From: Bifidobacterium apousia
Lineage (GTDB): Bacteria; Actinomycetota; Actinomycetes; Actinomycetales; Bifidobacteriaceae
Length of the DNA stretch: 64,000 nt
Reading direction: 5' to 3'
NCBI RefSeq assembly: GCF_007559275.1
Contig: NZ_VMHK01000002.1
Span: forward strand, 124,001 to 188,000
The notes beneath the pieces are model-generated. The model did not search any database. It was not told the DNA's origin and was given only the letters and a program-made list of their open reading frames with translations. The translations under genes were made by a program, and so were the position numbers. This document shows positions 1 to 9,120 of the stretch, piece by piece; the stretch's first letter is position 1; each line of letters begins with the position of its first letter.

Positions 1-2
1 GC

Positions 3-773
3 AAGGAAATTCGTACCCAGTCCCAGGCATTGGTCGACGATGCACTCCTGCTCGATTTCCCTGGTGATACTTACTGTCATTATATTAATAATGAGAACTT
101 TGATCTGCCGGCAATCACCCAACTCTTCATCACTCACTGGCACTCTGATCATTTTTACGGTGAAGATCTGGCTTATCGCATGGATTCATATGCTGATGAC
201 AATCCCACCCATATGGATGTCTATGGCTCTGAAACCGTCAAAGGCTTCTACGAGCGAGCTTTCTTCCTGGAAGAGCATTACGATTACGGCAAGTTGACAT
301 ATCACGCTCTTCATCCTGGTGACAGTGTCACTGTGACGGCTGGGAATGGCAGGACATACACGGTATACGCTTTTGAAGCCAAGCATGGCCATCATTTCGG
401 CGATTGTCTCTTCTATGGGCTGACAGACGGTCAAGTGGGGCTGCTGTATGCGCATGATACGGCCTACTTCTACGAATCAACCTGGAAGGATCTGGCCAAA
501 GCTGGGCTAAAATATGACTACGTTTCCTTGGATTGCACTCATGGGTTGACTGATTTCAGTTCCGACGTCCACATGAACTTTTCTGACAATCTGCGAGTTA
601 GGGATCGCATGGTGAAGATGGGACTGGCCGATTCGCACACTATGTTCGTGTGCAACCATTTCTCTCATCACGGCAATGCCAGTTATGAACATATGCAGGA
701 GGCTGCTGTCAGAGAGGGGTTTGTCAGCTCTTATGACGGAATGGTGACGAACATCCAACCTCAAGCAGTGTAA
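3..773 (+). CDS. MBL-fold metallo-hydrolase, 5' end outside window
   Basis: This is the C-terminal part of a metallo-beta-lactamase-fold hydrolase. The zinc-binding HxHxDH motif reads THWHSDH, followed by a later metal-ligand Asp in AHDTAYF and a His in CNHFSHH. The reading frame is open to the left edge, and the residues there (KEIRTQSQALVDD) resemble the segment after the N-terminal strands of PhnP-like MBL proteins. The TTG at position 30 is therefore not the true start, and the gene begins upstream of the window. The substrate is unknown; PhnP-like cyclic phosphodiesterase activity is possible but unproven. A hairpin terminator follows the stop. Confidence 0.8.
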   Translation, partial: KEIRTQSQALVDDALLLDFPGDTYCHYINNENFDLPAITQLFITHWHSDHFYGEDLAYRMDSYADDNPTHMDVYGSETVKGFYERAFFLEEHYDYGKLTYHALHPGDSVTVTAGNGRTYTVYAFEAKHGHHFGDCLFYGLTDGQVGLLYAHDTAYFYESTWKDLAKAGLKYDYVSLDCTHGLTDFSSDVHMNFSDNLRVRDRMVKMGLADSHTMFVCNHFSHHGNASYEHMQEAAVREGFVSSYDGMVTNIQPQAV

Positions 774-787
774 GCGTTAGGTTTTGC

Positions 788-824
788 AGGCGGCGCTGGC
801 CATTTTGGACAGGGCCGCCTTTCT
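788..824 (+). terminator. Rho-independent terminator after the MBL gene
   Basis: The arms AGGCGGC (788-794) and GCCGCCT (814-820) pair across a 19-nt loop and are followed by TTTCT. It lies 15 bases after the stop of the MBL gene and ends that transcript. Confidence 0.55.
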
Positions 825-1016
825 ATGTCTGCACCCATGGAAGCTGGGGTGGAGACGATGGACGCCTTGTAGCGAGGCCTCGACAAAAGAAGTACATACC
901 GTGCGGAGTGTCGGGCGGCTGTGTCGTCTCTGTCAATGACCTCTACTGACCTTTCGGCCATTTGCCGCCCTTGTCCAGACCCTGCTATTTGTGATGCAGT
1001 TCACAAAACACGGAAA

Positions 1017-1063
1017 TTACTACATGTAGGCTACGAATCATCCTCAGGCACTACATATGGTGG
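1017..1063 (+). promoter_or_regulatory. Tandem NrdR-like boxes upstream of nrdDG
   Basis: Two imperfect palindromes, 1017-1032 (core CTACATGTAG) and 1048-1063 (core CACTACATATGGTG), have centres at 1024.5 and 1055.5, exactly 31 bp apart. NrdR, the ribonucleotide reductase repressor, binds pairs of 16-bp boxes (consensus ACACWATATATWGTGT) spaced about three helical turns. The boxes match at roughly 10 and 12 of 16 positions. Location ahead of a ribonucleotide reductase operon supports the call; binding itself is inference. Confidence 0.65.
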
Positions 1064-1193
1064 TCACGGCGTGATAGAGTGAGTCTTGTCAGCAAAGAAT
1101 GACATCCATGTGATTCGCCGTTCCCAGCATGGAATTTGGGAACGCCAAAGCAACTGCACATGAGTAACCGTATGAATCGTATGAGGAGTGACG

Positions 1194-3605
1194 ATGGATA
1201 CTGAGGTCATGACCGATAGCGTGAAGGAGCGTGGCATTTCGGATCGCGATGCTGTCGATGGCATTCTGGTCGAGAAGCGCGACGGCCGGATCGTCGATTT
1301 TGATCCCGTCAACATTATGAACGCCATCGAAGCCGCCTTCAAGGATGTCAAGCACGAGGTCAGCCCTGAGGATCGCCAGCAGATTCGGGACATGGCCCTG
1401 ACCGTCCAGTCTGAGATCACCGATCGCTACACCAATCCGGTCAAGATCGAGGACATCCAGACCTTGGTCGAGCACGCCCTGGTCAATGCTCATCTTTACG
1501 AGATCGCTCGCTCCTATACCTCCTACCGTCTCGACCGCGACATTCAGCGGGCTAAAGCCACCGATGTCAATGAGGCTGTCCACCGCCTGACCAGCAAGGA
1601 CGAGACTCTGGTGCGCGAGAACGCCAACAAGGACGCCAACGTCTACGCCACCCAGCGTGACCTGCTGGCCGGCGCGGTCTCCAAGGCTTCAGCCTTCGCC
1701 ATGCTGCCCAAGGATGTCTCCAACGCCCACATGAAGGGTGACATCCACTTCCATGACGCGGACTATTCGCCCTTTACGGCTGAGACCAACTGCTCCCTGC
1801 CTGACTTCGGCGACATGCTGGCCCACGGTTTCGAGCTGGGCAACGCCATGATGGACTCGCCTAAGTCCATCGGTACGGCCGCCACGCAGATCACCCAGAT
1901 CATCAAGGACATCGCCGGCTCCCAGTACGGCGGCCAGACCGTCAACCGTTGCGATGAGATGCTGGACAAGTACGCGCGTCTGGACTACAAGAAAAACTAT
2001 TCCATGGCTGAGGCTGTCCTGCCGGACGAGGAGCCCATCGACGTGGCCAAGGATGTCGTCCGCGGCCTCAAGGCTCGGGAGGCTGACTGGCTCCACCTGG
2101 ACGATCGTGCTCCCATCGGCGAGGATGCCCCCTTCGATCTGGACGCTCCCCAGATTGTTCGGCTGCGTCAGGTCTATGCCAAGATCCTGACCCGGAAGAA
2201 CATCTACGACGCCATGCAGACCATGGAGTACCAGATCAACTCCAACCGTGTCTCCAACGGGCAGACCCCCTTCGTCACTGTGGGCTTCGGCCTGGGCACC
2301 TCCTGGTTCGCCAGGGAGATCCAGCGGGCTATCTTCCTGATCCGCATCCGTGGACTGGGCAAGGATCGCCATACCGCCATCTTCCCCAAGCTGGTCTTCA
2401 CCATCAAGCACGGTCTGAACGCGGACGAGGGCGATCCCAACTACGACATGAAGCAGCTGGCTCTGGAATGCTCGACCAAGCGCATGTACCCTGACGTGGT
2501 CTTCTATGAGAACCTGGTCAAGATCACCGGCTCCTTCAAGGCCCCCATGGGTTGCCGCTCCTTCCTGCAGGCCTGGACCAACCCCGAGACGGGCGAGGAC
2601 GAGGAGGACGGCCGCATGAACCTGGGCGTCGTCACCGTCAACATCCCTCGGATCGCGCTTGAGTCCCGCGGCGACAAGGATCGCTTCTGGAAGATCTTCG
2701 ACCAGCGCATGGAGGTGGCCCATCACGCTCTGCAGTTCCGCATCATGCGCTGCAAGCAGGCCACGCCCATCAACGCCCCAACCCTCTACCAATACGGCGC
2801 CTTCGGCAGGCTGAAGCCGACTGACAGCGTGGACACCCTCTTCCGCAACAGCCGCTCCACTGTTTCCTTGGGCTACATCGGCCTTTATGAGGCCACCAGC
2901 GTCTTCTACGGCAAAGACTGGATGAAGGACCACTCCTGGGATCCAGAAGGCAAGGAATTCGCCCTGAGCATCGTGCGCCGGATGAATCAGCTCTGCAAGC
3001 AGTGGGAGAAGGCCGAGGGATACCACTACTCGGTCTACTCCACTCCGGCCGAGTCGCTGACCGACCGCTTCGCCAGGATGGACAAGGAGAAGTTCGGCGT
3101 AGTCGACGGCGTGACCGACCACGACTTCTACACCAACAGCTTCCACTACCCGGTCTGGCTGCGGCCCACGCCTATGGAAAAGCTCAGCTACGAGCGAGAC
3201 TTCCCCTACCTGGCCTCGGGCGGGTTCATCAACTACTGCGAGTTCCCCTCCATGCAGCAGAACCCCAAGGCCTTGGAGGCGGTCTGGGACTACGCCTACG
3301 ACATCGGCATCGGCTACCTGGGCACCAACACGCCCATCGACCATTGCTTCGTCTGCGGCTATGAGGGCGACTTCGAGCCTACCGAGGAGGGCTTCAAGTG
3401 CCCCGAGTGCGGCAACGACGACCCTGACAAGTGCAACGTGACCAAGCGCACCTGCGGCTACCTGGGCAACCCCGTCCAGCGGCCCATGGTTCACGGCAGG
3501 CACGAGGAGATCGCCCACCGCGTCAAGCACATGGAGGGCGAGACCGGTCACGTGGTCCTCAAGGACGGATCCACCAAGGAGTGGTTCGACGACAAGGCCG
3601 AATAG
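1194..3605 (+). CDS. nrdD: Anaerobic ribonucleoside-triphosphate reductase
   Basis: NrdD is the class III, oxygen-sensitive glycyl-radical enzyme that reduces NTPs to dNTPs. An N-terminal ATP-cone (from about residue 25, VEKRDGRIVDF) provides allosteric control. The C-terminus has the zinc site CFVCG...CPECG and the glycyl-radical motif RTCGYLG, with the radical Gly near residue 755 of 803. I place the start at ATG 1194, because GAGGAG at 1183-1188 is well spaced for it but would overlap the in-frame GTG at 1188. nrdG follows 69 bases downstream, separated by a hairpin. Paired NrdR-like boxes lie upstream. Confidence 0.97.
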   Translation: MDTEVMTDSVKERGISDRDAVDGILVEKRDGRIVDFDPVNIMNAIEAAFKDVKHEVSPEDRQQIRDMALTVQSEITDRYTNPVKIEDIQTLVEHALVNAHLYEIARSYTSYRLDRDIQRAKATDVNEAVHRLTSKDETLVRENANKDANVYATQRDLLAGAVSKASAFAMLPKDVSNAHMKGDIHFHDADYSPFTAETNCSLPDFGDMLAHGFELGNAMMDSPKSIGTAATQITQIIKDIAGSQYGGQTVNRCDEMLDKYARLDYKKNYSMAEAVLPDEEPIDVAKDVVRGLKAREADWLHLDDRAPIGEDAPFDLDAPQIVRLRQVYAKILTRKNIYDAMQTMEYQINSNRVSNGQTPFVTVGFGLGTSWFAREIQRAIFLIRIRGLGKDRHTAIFPKLVFTIKHGLNADEGDPNYDMKQLALECSTKRMYPDVVFYENLVKITGSFKAPMGCRSFLQAWTNPETGEDEEDGRMNLGVVTVNIPRIALESRGDKDRFWKIFDQRMEVAHHALQFRIMRCKQATPINAPTLYQYGAFGRLKPTDSVDTLFRNSRSTVSLGYIGLYEATSVFYGKDWMKDHSWDPEGKEFALSIVRRMNQLCKQWEKAEGYHYSVYSTPAESLTDRFARMDKEKFGVVDGVTDHDFYTNSFHYPVWLRPTPMEKLSYERDFPYLASGGFINYCEFPSMQQNPKALEAVWDYAYDIGIGYLGTNTPIDHCFVCGYEGDFEPTEEGFKCPECGNDDPDKCNVTKRTCGYLGNPVQRPMVHGRHEEIAHRVKHMEGETGHVVLKDGSTKEWFDDKAE

Positions 3606-3625
3606 GCTCTGACAAGACGCAGTTG

Positions 3626-3656
3626 ATGGCGGGCCAGGTAGTTTGCGGCCCGCCAT
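3626..3656 (+). terminator. Hairpin between nrdD and nrdG, possible attenuator
   Basis: ATGGCGGGCC (3626-3635) pairs perfectly with GGCCCGCCAT (3647-3656) around an 11-nt loop. The tail TTGTC is short of U residues, so partial termination or 3'-end protection of the nrdD message is more likely than full termination. That would lower NrdG relative to NrdD. Confidence 0.5.
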
Positions 3657-3674
3657 TGTCATGAGGAGGACCAG

Positions 3675-4397
3675 ATGACGGACAAACAGGGGGTCATGAG
3701 AAAGACGGGTGGCCACCGTGACTTCGCAGCTGATGAGCAGGGGCGCGGTCCGGGGGTTCCTTCCGCGCTGACCAACAATCCCAGGGCCGGTCAGTGGGAC
3801 GGTCGCAGGCTCAGTCGGGGAATCGTGGCGGACTACAAGCGTCTGGTCATGACCGACGGCGAGGGGATCCGCTGCTCCCTCTACGTCAGCGGCTGCCCCT
3901 TCCGCTGCCAGGGGTGCTACAACGCCTCCATATGGGACTTCGGCGCCGGGCACCCCTATACCCAGCAGCTTGAAGACCGCATCATCAAGGATCTATCGCT
4001 GTCCTATGTGCAGGGCATCACCTACCTGGGCGGGGAGCCCCTGCTCAACACCCCCATGCTGCTGGGCCTTTCGGAGCGGATCCGGCGCGAGTTCGGCCAC
4101 GAGAAGGATATCTGGTGCTGGACCGGCTACACCTGGGAGGAGCTGAACCGGCCGGGGGAGACCCCGGACAAGGCCCAGCTGATCTCCTACCTTGACGTGC
4201 TGGTGGACGGACGCTACTTGGAGAATCGGAAGAACAGCCTGCTCCAGTTCCGAGGCTCGGACAACCAGCGGATCATCGACGTGCCACGGTCCTTGGAGCA
4301 GGGCCAGGTGGTCATCTGGCCTAAGCTGCATGACCAGACCAGGTTCATCCCGGAGACCTACAGCAAGGACCGGCAGCAGGAGCAGCAGCGGGGCTGA
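3675..4397 (+). CDS. nrdG: Anaerobic RNR activating protein, radical SAM
   Basis: NrdG uses S-adenosylmethionine and a [4Fe-4S] cluster to generate the glycyl radical on NrdD. The cluster motif CxxxCxxC is visible as CPFRCQGC, and the SAM-binding glycine-rich segment YLGGEPLL follows. The 240-residue length exceeds the family's usual 150-200 because of a polar N-terminal extension of about 50 residues before the catalytic domain (from about [11 protein letters not shown]). ATG 3675 has a strong GAGGAGGA site at 3663-3670. It is cotranscribed with nrdD unless the intervening hairpin terminates. Confidence 0.96.
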   Translation: MTDKQGVMRKTGGHRDFAADEQGRGPGVPSALTNNPRAGQWDGRRLSRGIVADYKRLVMTDGEGIRCSLYVSGCPFRCQGCYNASIWDFGAGHPYTQQLEDRIIKDLSLSYVQGITYLGGEPLLNTPMLLGLSERIRREFGHEKDIWCWTGYTWEELNRPGETPDKAQLISYLDVLVDGRYLENRKNSLLQFRGSDNQRIIDVPRSLEQGQVVIWPKLHDQTRFIPETYSKDRQQEQQRG

Positions 4398-4444
4398 TAC
4401 CGGCTTCCTCTCTGAATTGGTCTACGTCGCCTTGCCGGGGCACA

Positions 4445-5980
4445 ATGGGTGTCATGACTGATGAGCATGATCATGACGCCAAACCCGACCTCCCCAAGGA
4501 TCTGAGGGTCCGCTTCTGCCCTTCGCCGACCGGCACCCCGCATGTGGGCATGGTTCGAACCGCACTCTTCAACTGGGCCCAGGCCCGGCACTCGCACGGC
4601 ACCTTCGTCTTCCGCATCGAGGACACCGATGCCAAGCGCGACAGCGAGGAGAGCTACCAGCAGATCCTGGACGCCCTCAAGTGGCTGGGGCTGGACTGGG
4701 ACGAGGGTGTGGAAGTCGGCGGTCCGGATGGCCCCTACCGGCAGTCCCAGCGCGGCGACATCTACCGCGATGTGGCCCGACAGCTGCTGGATGCCGGCTA
4801 CGCCTATGAGTCCTACTCCACCGCTGAAGAAATCAAGGAGCGCAACCTGGCCGCTGGCCGTCCGGCCGCTTTCGGCTACGACGGCTACGACCGCGACCTG
4901 ACTGAGGAACAGCGCCAGACCTTCCGCGAGCAGGGCCGGCAACCCGCCCTGCGCATCCGTATGCCTGACGAGGACATCGCCTTCGACGACCTGATTCGCG
5001 GGCATATCGAGTTCAAGGCCGGGTCCGTGCCCGATTATGTGATTGTGCGTCCCAATGGCGACCCACTGTACACCCTGACCAATCCGGTCGATGATGCCCT
5101 CATGCGCATCAACGTGGTCCTGCGCGGCGAGGACCTGCTCAGCTCCACCCCCCGGCAGATCGTTCTCTACCGGTACCTGATGAAGCTGGGCATCGCTCGG
5201 GCCATGCCCCTGTTTGGGCACCTGCCCTACGTCATGGGTCAGGGCAAGAAGAAGCTGTCCAAGCGCGACCCTGAGTCCAACCTCTTCCTGCACCGTGAGC
5301 ATGGCTTCATTCCCGAAGGTCTGCTCAACTATCTGGCCCTGCTGGGCTGGTCCATCGGCCCCGACAGCGATGTCTTCTCCATGGATGAGATGATAGAGCA
5401 CTTCGATATCCGCGACGTCAAGGCCAATCCGGCCCACTTCGACATCGACAAGGCCGTGGCCATCAATGCCGAGCACATCCGTATGCTGGAGCCGCAGGAC
5501 TTCCTGAACCGGTCCCTGCCCTACCTCAAGCGCGACGGGCTGGTGAGTGCCGAGCGCTGGCAGGATCTGAGTGATCGGGAGCAGCGAATTCTGAGTGCTG
5601 CCGCCCCCTTGGTCCAGCCTCGCGTGCGTCTGCTGGGCGAGGTGTCCGGCATGGTAGGCAGTCTGCTCAGCCAGGAGGAGTACTTGGAGCCTGAGCCGGA
5701 TGCCCGCAAACAGCTCAAGGACTCCGCAGGACAGGTTCTGGACCTGGCTATTGCCGCCCTGCAGGATGTGCCTGAACAGGATTGGAAGACCGATCACCTG
5801 CACGACCTGCTCACTCAGGCGCTGGTGGATGAGGGCGGCTATAAGCCCCGCCTGGCCTTTGGCCCGGTCAGGGTGGCGGTCTCGGGGAGGCGGGTCTCCC
5901 CACCTCTGTTCGAGTCCCTGGAGATCCTGGGCAAGGGCACAACACTCCGAAGGTTGGCTAACTTGCGCCAAAACCTCTGA
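4445..5980 (+). CDS. gltX: Glutamate--tRNA ligase
   Basis: This class I aminoacyl-tRNA synthetase charges tRNA-Glu. The HIGH-type motif appears in [16 protein letters not shown] and the KMSKS-type motif in [12 protein letters not shown]. The length of 511 residues is typical of bacterial GluRS. A tRNA-Glu gene follows within 70 bases, so enzyme and cognate tRNA are neighbours. A second ATG lies three codons in (MTDEHDHD), and the exact start between them is unsettled. Confidence 0.97.
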   Translation: MGVMTDEHDHDAKPDLPKDLRVRFCPSPTGTPHVGMVRTALFNWAQARHSHGTFVFRIEDTDAKRDSEESYQQILDALKWLGLDWDEGVEVGGPDGPYRQSQRGDIYRDVARQLLDAGYAYESYSTAEEIKERNLAAGRPAAFGYDGYDRDLTEEQRQTFREQGRQPALRIRMPDEDIAFDDLIRGHIEFKAGSVPDYVIVRPNGDPLYTLTNPVDDALMRINVVLRGEDLLSSTPRQIVLYRYLMKLGIARAMPLFGHLPYVMGQGKKKLSKRDPESNLFLHREHGFIPEGLLNYLALLGWSIGPDSDVFSMDEMIEHFDIRDVKANPAHFDIDKAVAINAEHIRMLEPQDFLNRSLPYLKRDGLVSAERWQDLSDREQRILSAAAPLVQPRVRLLGEVSGMVGSLLSQEEYLEPEPDARKQLKDSAGQVLDLAIAALQDVPEQDWKTDHLHDLLTQALVDEGGYKPRLAFGPVRVAVSGRRVSPPLFESLEILGKGTTLRRLANLRQNL

Positions 5981-6048
5981 GCGGGTATATTTCTTTTTTG
6001 TTGTGCTACTGACCTGCTGAACCGGGTTCGTACGCGGCGAAAAGTGAA

Positions 6049-6121
6049 GCCCCCGTCGTCTAGCGGTCTAGGACTACGCCCTCTCACGGCGCCAACACCG
6101 GTCCAAATCCGGTCGGGGGTA
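6049..6121 (+). tRNA. tRNA-Glu (anticodon CTC)
   Basis: A full cloverleaf can be drawn: acceptor GCCCCCG pairs with CGGGGGT (one G-U), the anticodon stem CGCC/GGCG encloses loop CTCTCAC with anticodon CTC, and the T arm contains GGTCCAAATCC. The length is 73 nt with discriminator A; CCA is not encoded. It lies just downstream of gltX. Confidence 0.93.
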
Positions 6122-6162
6122 CGACATGTGGCAACCGTCCAAGCGGTTGTCGCACAGCCAAT

Positions 6163-6234
6163 TGGGGTATGGTGTAATTGGCAACACAGGTGATTCTGGT
6201 TCATCCATTCTTGGTTCGAGTCCAGGTACCCCAG
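6163..6234 (+). tRNA. tRNA-Gln (anticodon CTG)
   Basis: Acceptor TGGGGTA pairs with TACCCCA. The anticodon stem GGTGA/TCATC encloses loop TTCTGGT, giving anticodon CTG. The T loop has the standard GGTTCGAGTCC core. The length is 72 nt with discriminator G; CCA is not fully encoded. It is 41 bases after tRNA-Glu and probably on the same transcript. Confidence 0.93.
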
Positions 6235-6257
6235 CAATAGAGACATAAGGTCTCAAG

Positions 6258-6294
6258 GAGCGGAACACCGACACAGTGTTCCGCTCTTCTTGTT
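6258..6294 (+). terminator. Rho-independent terminator after the tRNA pair
   Basis: GAGCGGAACAC (6258-6268) pairs perfectly with GTGTTCCGCTC (6276-6286) over a 7-nt loop, followed by a T-rich tail TTCTTGTTT. It ends the tRNA transcript. Confidence 0.85.
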
Positions 6295-6549
6295 TACGCA
6301 TTACCATGGATTCTAGGAATGCTTCTGGTCTGCAAAGCGGCGGACGGAGGCGTCCACGAGAGTTGCTCACGGTGTGAGCAAGCAAACAAAAAGAGGAGGC
6401 CCGACAGACTGCTATGTCAGAGTTTCCGATGATGGAATCTGATACTTTGAGCATAGAAGCTTGAGTGATGAACCCAATCATCGGCTGATCGGGCAACATC
6501 ACCCGGTATATGAATCATTGTACGATTTTTTCGGTAAAGGTGTGTGATT
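6295..6549. other. Gap upstream of ndh
   Basis: About 255 bases with no gene. It must contain the promoter of the ndh-cyd block, but I find no convincing -35/-10 pair and no Rex-type palindrome (TTGTGAAN4TTCACAA). AAAGG at 6536-6540 is the ribosome site for ndh. Confidence 0.4.
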
Positions 6550-7725
6550 ATGACGACAATCATGGTGTTGGGAGCTGGTTACGCGGGTCTTCGCGTGGTC
6601 AAGAAGCTGGCTCATGCAAAGACTGATGCCCATATAGTCCTGGTCAACAAGAACGAGTACCACTACGAGTCCACCCAGCTGCACCAGGTGGCGGCGGGAA
6701 CCAAGGAGCCGGCGGACGTGGTCTTCGACCTGCGCAAGTCCCTGCCTGATTCGGTGGAGCTGATCGTCGACAAGGTGGTCGGCATCGATCAGGACAACCG
6801 CCGGGTCAGCCTGGAGCATCACGATCCTCTCTCCTATGATTACCTGGTCAATGCCTTGGGGTTCGAGTCCGAGACCTTCGGCATCAAGGGTGCCGAAGAG
6901 TACGGATGGCCGCTCGTTGACGTGGATACCGCTCTGGCGGCCCGCAAGAAGCTGGAACAGACGCTGGCACGCTACCAGACCAGCCATGATCCGCTGGATC
7001 TGAGCATCGTGGTCTGCGGTGCCGGCTTCACCAGCATCGAGTACTTAGGCGAGCTGGTCTACCGGTTGCCTCAGCTCTCAAAGCGTCTGGGCTTCCCCAT
7101 GGATCAGGTCAAGGTGGACTGCATAGAGGCTTCGCCCAAGATCCTGCCCATGTTCAGCAAGGACCTGGTCGACTGGGCTGTGGATTACCTGCGCAAGCGG
7201 GGAGTCAACTTCCACACCTCGACCCCCATCACCGAGGTCAGGCAGGATGCCGTGGTCTCCAATGACCAGGAGTTCAAGGCCCATACAATCATTTGGACAA
7301 CGGGTGTGCGTGGTAGCCACGTTATTGCCGATTCCGGGTATAATCAGAAGCGTAACCGTGTAGTGGTCAGGGATGACCTGTCGGTGGAGCAGCATCCAGA
7401 GGAATTCCTGGTGGGTGATGTCAGTGCCGTTCCCGACCCCCAATCGGGTCGGCTCTATCCAACCACTGCGCAGATTTCGATGGCCCAGGCTGATACCGCG
7501 GCCGCGAATGTCCTCGCCAGAATGCGGGGACAGGAGCCCCAGCGGTTCACCTTCCGAAGCCTGGGGACCGTGTGCTCTCTCGGTCCCCACGACGGGGTTG
7601 CCGAAATCGACCGTATGGGCACGCTGAAGCTCAAGGGCAAGGTGGTCTCGGTTCTGAAGTGGATCGTGAACGAGCGGTCGGTCCTGGAATTGGCTGACGT
7701 GCGTACCATGTTGGAGAGCAACTGA
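6550..7725 (+). CDS. ndh: Type II NADH:quinone oxidoreductase
   Basis: NDH-2 is a membrane-attached flavoprotein that passes electrons from NADH to quinone without pumping protons. Two Rossmann motifs are visible: GAGYAG at residues 8-13 (FAD) and CGAGFTSIEYLGEL in the middle (NADH). A late segment, FLVGDVSAVPDP, is the second FAD contact. Length is 391 residues. I chose ATG 6550 over GTG 6544 because AAAGG at 6536-6540 is correctly spaced for it. It sits directly upstream of the cytochrome bd genes, so it is probably the NADH entry point of the same short electron chain. Confidence 0.9.
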   Translation: MTTIMVLGAGYAGLRVVKKLAHAKTDAHIVLVNKNEYHYESTQLHQVAAGTKEPADVVFDLRKSLPDSVELIVDKVVGIDQDNRRVSLEHHDPLSYDYLVNALGFESETFGIKGAEEYGWPLVDVDTALAARKKLEQTLARYQTSHDPLDLSIVVCGAGFTSIEYLGELVYRLPQLSKRLGFPMDQVKVDCIEASPKILPMFSKDLVDWAVDYLRKRGVNFHTSTPITEVRQDAVVSNDQEFKAHTIIWTTGVRGSHVIADSGYNQKRNRVVVRDDLSVEQHPEEFLVGDVSAVPDPQSGRLYPTTAQISMAQADTAAANVLARMRGQEPQRFTFRSLGTVCSLGPHDGVAEIDRMGTLKLKGKVVSVLKWIVNERSVLELADVRTMLESN

Positions 7726-7779
7726 ACCAGCGTCTCAAGGGACGCAAGGGGCTAGACGACGAGGGAGAGGAGGACGAAC

Positions 7780-8010
7780 ATGATTCAGGTCATGAGAATG
7801 CGGCGCATGTTCGTCCCGTTCCAGCCTCGGATTGGATCGTTCTGGGCGACGATGGCCATCGGCCCTGCGTCCATCGACATCATTGACTACCTCCTGCTCC
7901 TCCTCATTCCGGCGAAGACCGTGGCCGACTGTGGCCTCCGCCAGAATGTTGGAGGCCCCCGTGCCCGTGCGCGGATCGGCAGGAGCGAGAGGAGAGTGGC
8001 ATTAGCATGA
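7780..8010 (+). CDS. Small protein translationally coupled to cydB
   Basis: This 76-residue ORF is not recognised. AGGAGG (7768-7773) lies six bases before its ATG, an optimal spacing. Its stop TGA overlaps the cydB ATG in an ATGA junction, the signature of translational coupling. The protein has an Arg/Met-rich start, a hydrophobic middle (about residues 26-44, with IDIIDYLLLLLIP) that could be a single membrane segment, and a basic Arg-rich tail. It sits where cydA normally lies. It might be a bd-oxidase accessory subunit in the manner of CydX/CydS, a leader peptide for cydB, or a chance frame. No sequence similarity to CydX is evident. Confidence 0.5.
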   Translation: MIQVMRMRRMFVPFQPRIGSFWATMAIGPASIDIIDYLLLLLIPAKTVADCGLRQNVGGPRARARIGRSERRVALA

Positions 8011-9059
8011 GTTTTCTACAAGGTTTGTGGTTCTTTGTCATCGGCCTGCTTTTTGCGGGATTCCTTCTGCTTGAAGGATTCGACTTCGGCGTTGGCATGG
8101 CTACCAGGTTCGTGGCCCGCGATGGTGATGAGCGCGCCACCTTCATGAGGGCTATTGGCCCCCACTGGGATGGCAACGAGGTCTGGCTGATCACCGCCGG
8201 CGGCGCTATGTTTGCTGCTTTCCCACTCTGGTACGCCTCCCTCTTCTCCGGGTATTACCTCCTGCTCTTCCTGGTGCTGGTCTCCCTGATCCTGCGCGGC
8301 GTCTCTTTCGAGTTCGCCTCCCACGCGCTGACCAGCCGTGAGCGTGGTGTCTGGCAGTGGGCCAACTTCATCGGCTCGCTCTTTGCGCCATTCTTCCTGG
8401 GCATGATGCTGACCAGCCTGATCCAGGGCATTCCCATGGATAAGAACGGCGATGCGTGGCCCGGGTTCTTCGACGTGTTCAACTGGCTGTCTGTGGTCGG
8501 TGGCATCGCTGTCGTCTTCTTCAGCTTCGTTCATGGCCTGCACTTCCTGAGCCTGAAGATGGGGGTCATGGATTCCCGTCGGATGCTCAACGTCAGCGAG
8601 AAAGCTTACTGGATCGCCTATCCGGCTCTGGTCGTCTTCGTGCTCCTGGCCATCTTCAACACCGACTTCTACAAGGCTCGTCCGCTGTCCACCTGGCTGA
8701 TCACCGTCATCATCCTGGCATCGGTTATCGGAGGCCACGTTGCCGTCTTCAAGAAGCGTGGCGGCTACGCCTTCACCTGCTCGGGCATCACCCTGATGGC
8801 CATCATCGCTTTCATCTTCAACGGGCTCTTCCCGCGCGTGATGATTGCTGATGATCCGGCTCACAACCTGCTGATTCAGGATGCCTCGGCATCACCGCTG
8901 ACCATGAAGATCATGACTGTGGTGCTCTGCATCTTCCTGCCCATCATGCTGGCCTACTTCATCTGGAGCTATTTCATCCAGCGCAAGCGGCTGGACACCG
9001 ATGGTGCCCATCTGACCTCGCCTGTGGCCCCTTCGGCCACCGTGGCTGAGACCGTCTGA
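8007..9059 (+). CDS. cydB: Cytochrome bd oxidase subunit II
   Basis: CydB is the structural partner of the haem-bearing CydA in the quinol oxidase that reduces oxygen to water. The N-terminus has the family signature LLEGFDFGVG, then GPHWDGNEVWL, followed by about eight membrane helices, as expected for a 350-residue CydB. The start ATG 8007 overlaps the stop of the upstream small ORF, and an AGAGGAGAG site lies within that ORF. cydA is not adjacent as in most genomes but lies 4 kb downstream, after cydDC. Confidence 0.95.
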   Translation: MSFLQGLWFFVIGLLFAGFLLLEGFDFGVGMATRFVARDGDERATFMRAIGPHWDGNEVWLITAGGAMFAAFPLWYASLFSGYYLLLFLVLVSLILRGVSFEFASHALTSRERGVWQWANFIGSLFAPFFLGMMLTSLIQGIPMDKNGDAWPGFFDVFNWLSVVGGIAVVFFSFVHGLHFLSLKMGVMDSRRMLNVSEKAYWIAYPALVVFVLLAIFNTDFYKARPLSTWLITVIILASVIGGHVAVFKKRGGYAFTCSGITLMAIIAFIFNGLFPRVMIADDPAHNLLIQDASASPLTMKIMTVVLCIFLPIMLAYFIWSYFIQRKRLDTDGAHLTSPVAPSATVAETV

Positions 9060-9120
9060 GCGCCAAAGGAGGCAGGGGGGCAGTGCTGGCAGGACCGGAG
9101 CGCATCCTGAGGATAATGCA

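Larger units (their letters stand above)
774..1193. other. 420-bp regulatory gap between the MBL gene and nrdD
   Basis: No coding sequence is supported here. The gap holds the terminator of the upstream gene at its left end, the paired NrdR-like boxes near 1017-1063, and about 130 bases of leader before nrdD. Confidence 0.6.

Noticed and set aside
1689-3953. Long open frame antisense to nrdD
   Set aside because: High-GC coding sequence often leaves open antisense frames. The sense strand has a full catalytic and glycyl-radical signature, and the antisense product has no domain or ribosome site.
4358-5971. Long open frame antisense to gltX
   Set aside because: Same reason: a shadow of a clear GluRS gene.
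7990-8010. Shared ending (RVALA) of the small ORF before cydB and of CydA, as if the ORF were a cydA relic
   Set aside because: Only about five residues agree, codons differ, and nothing upstream matches, so chance is more likely.
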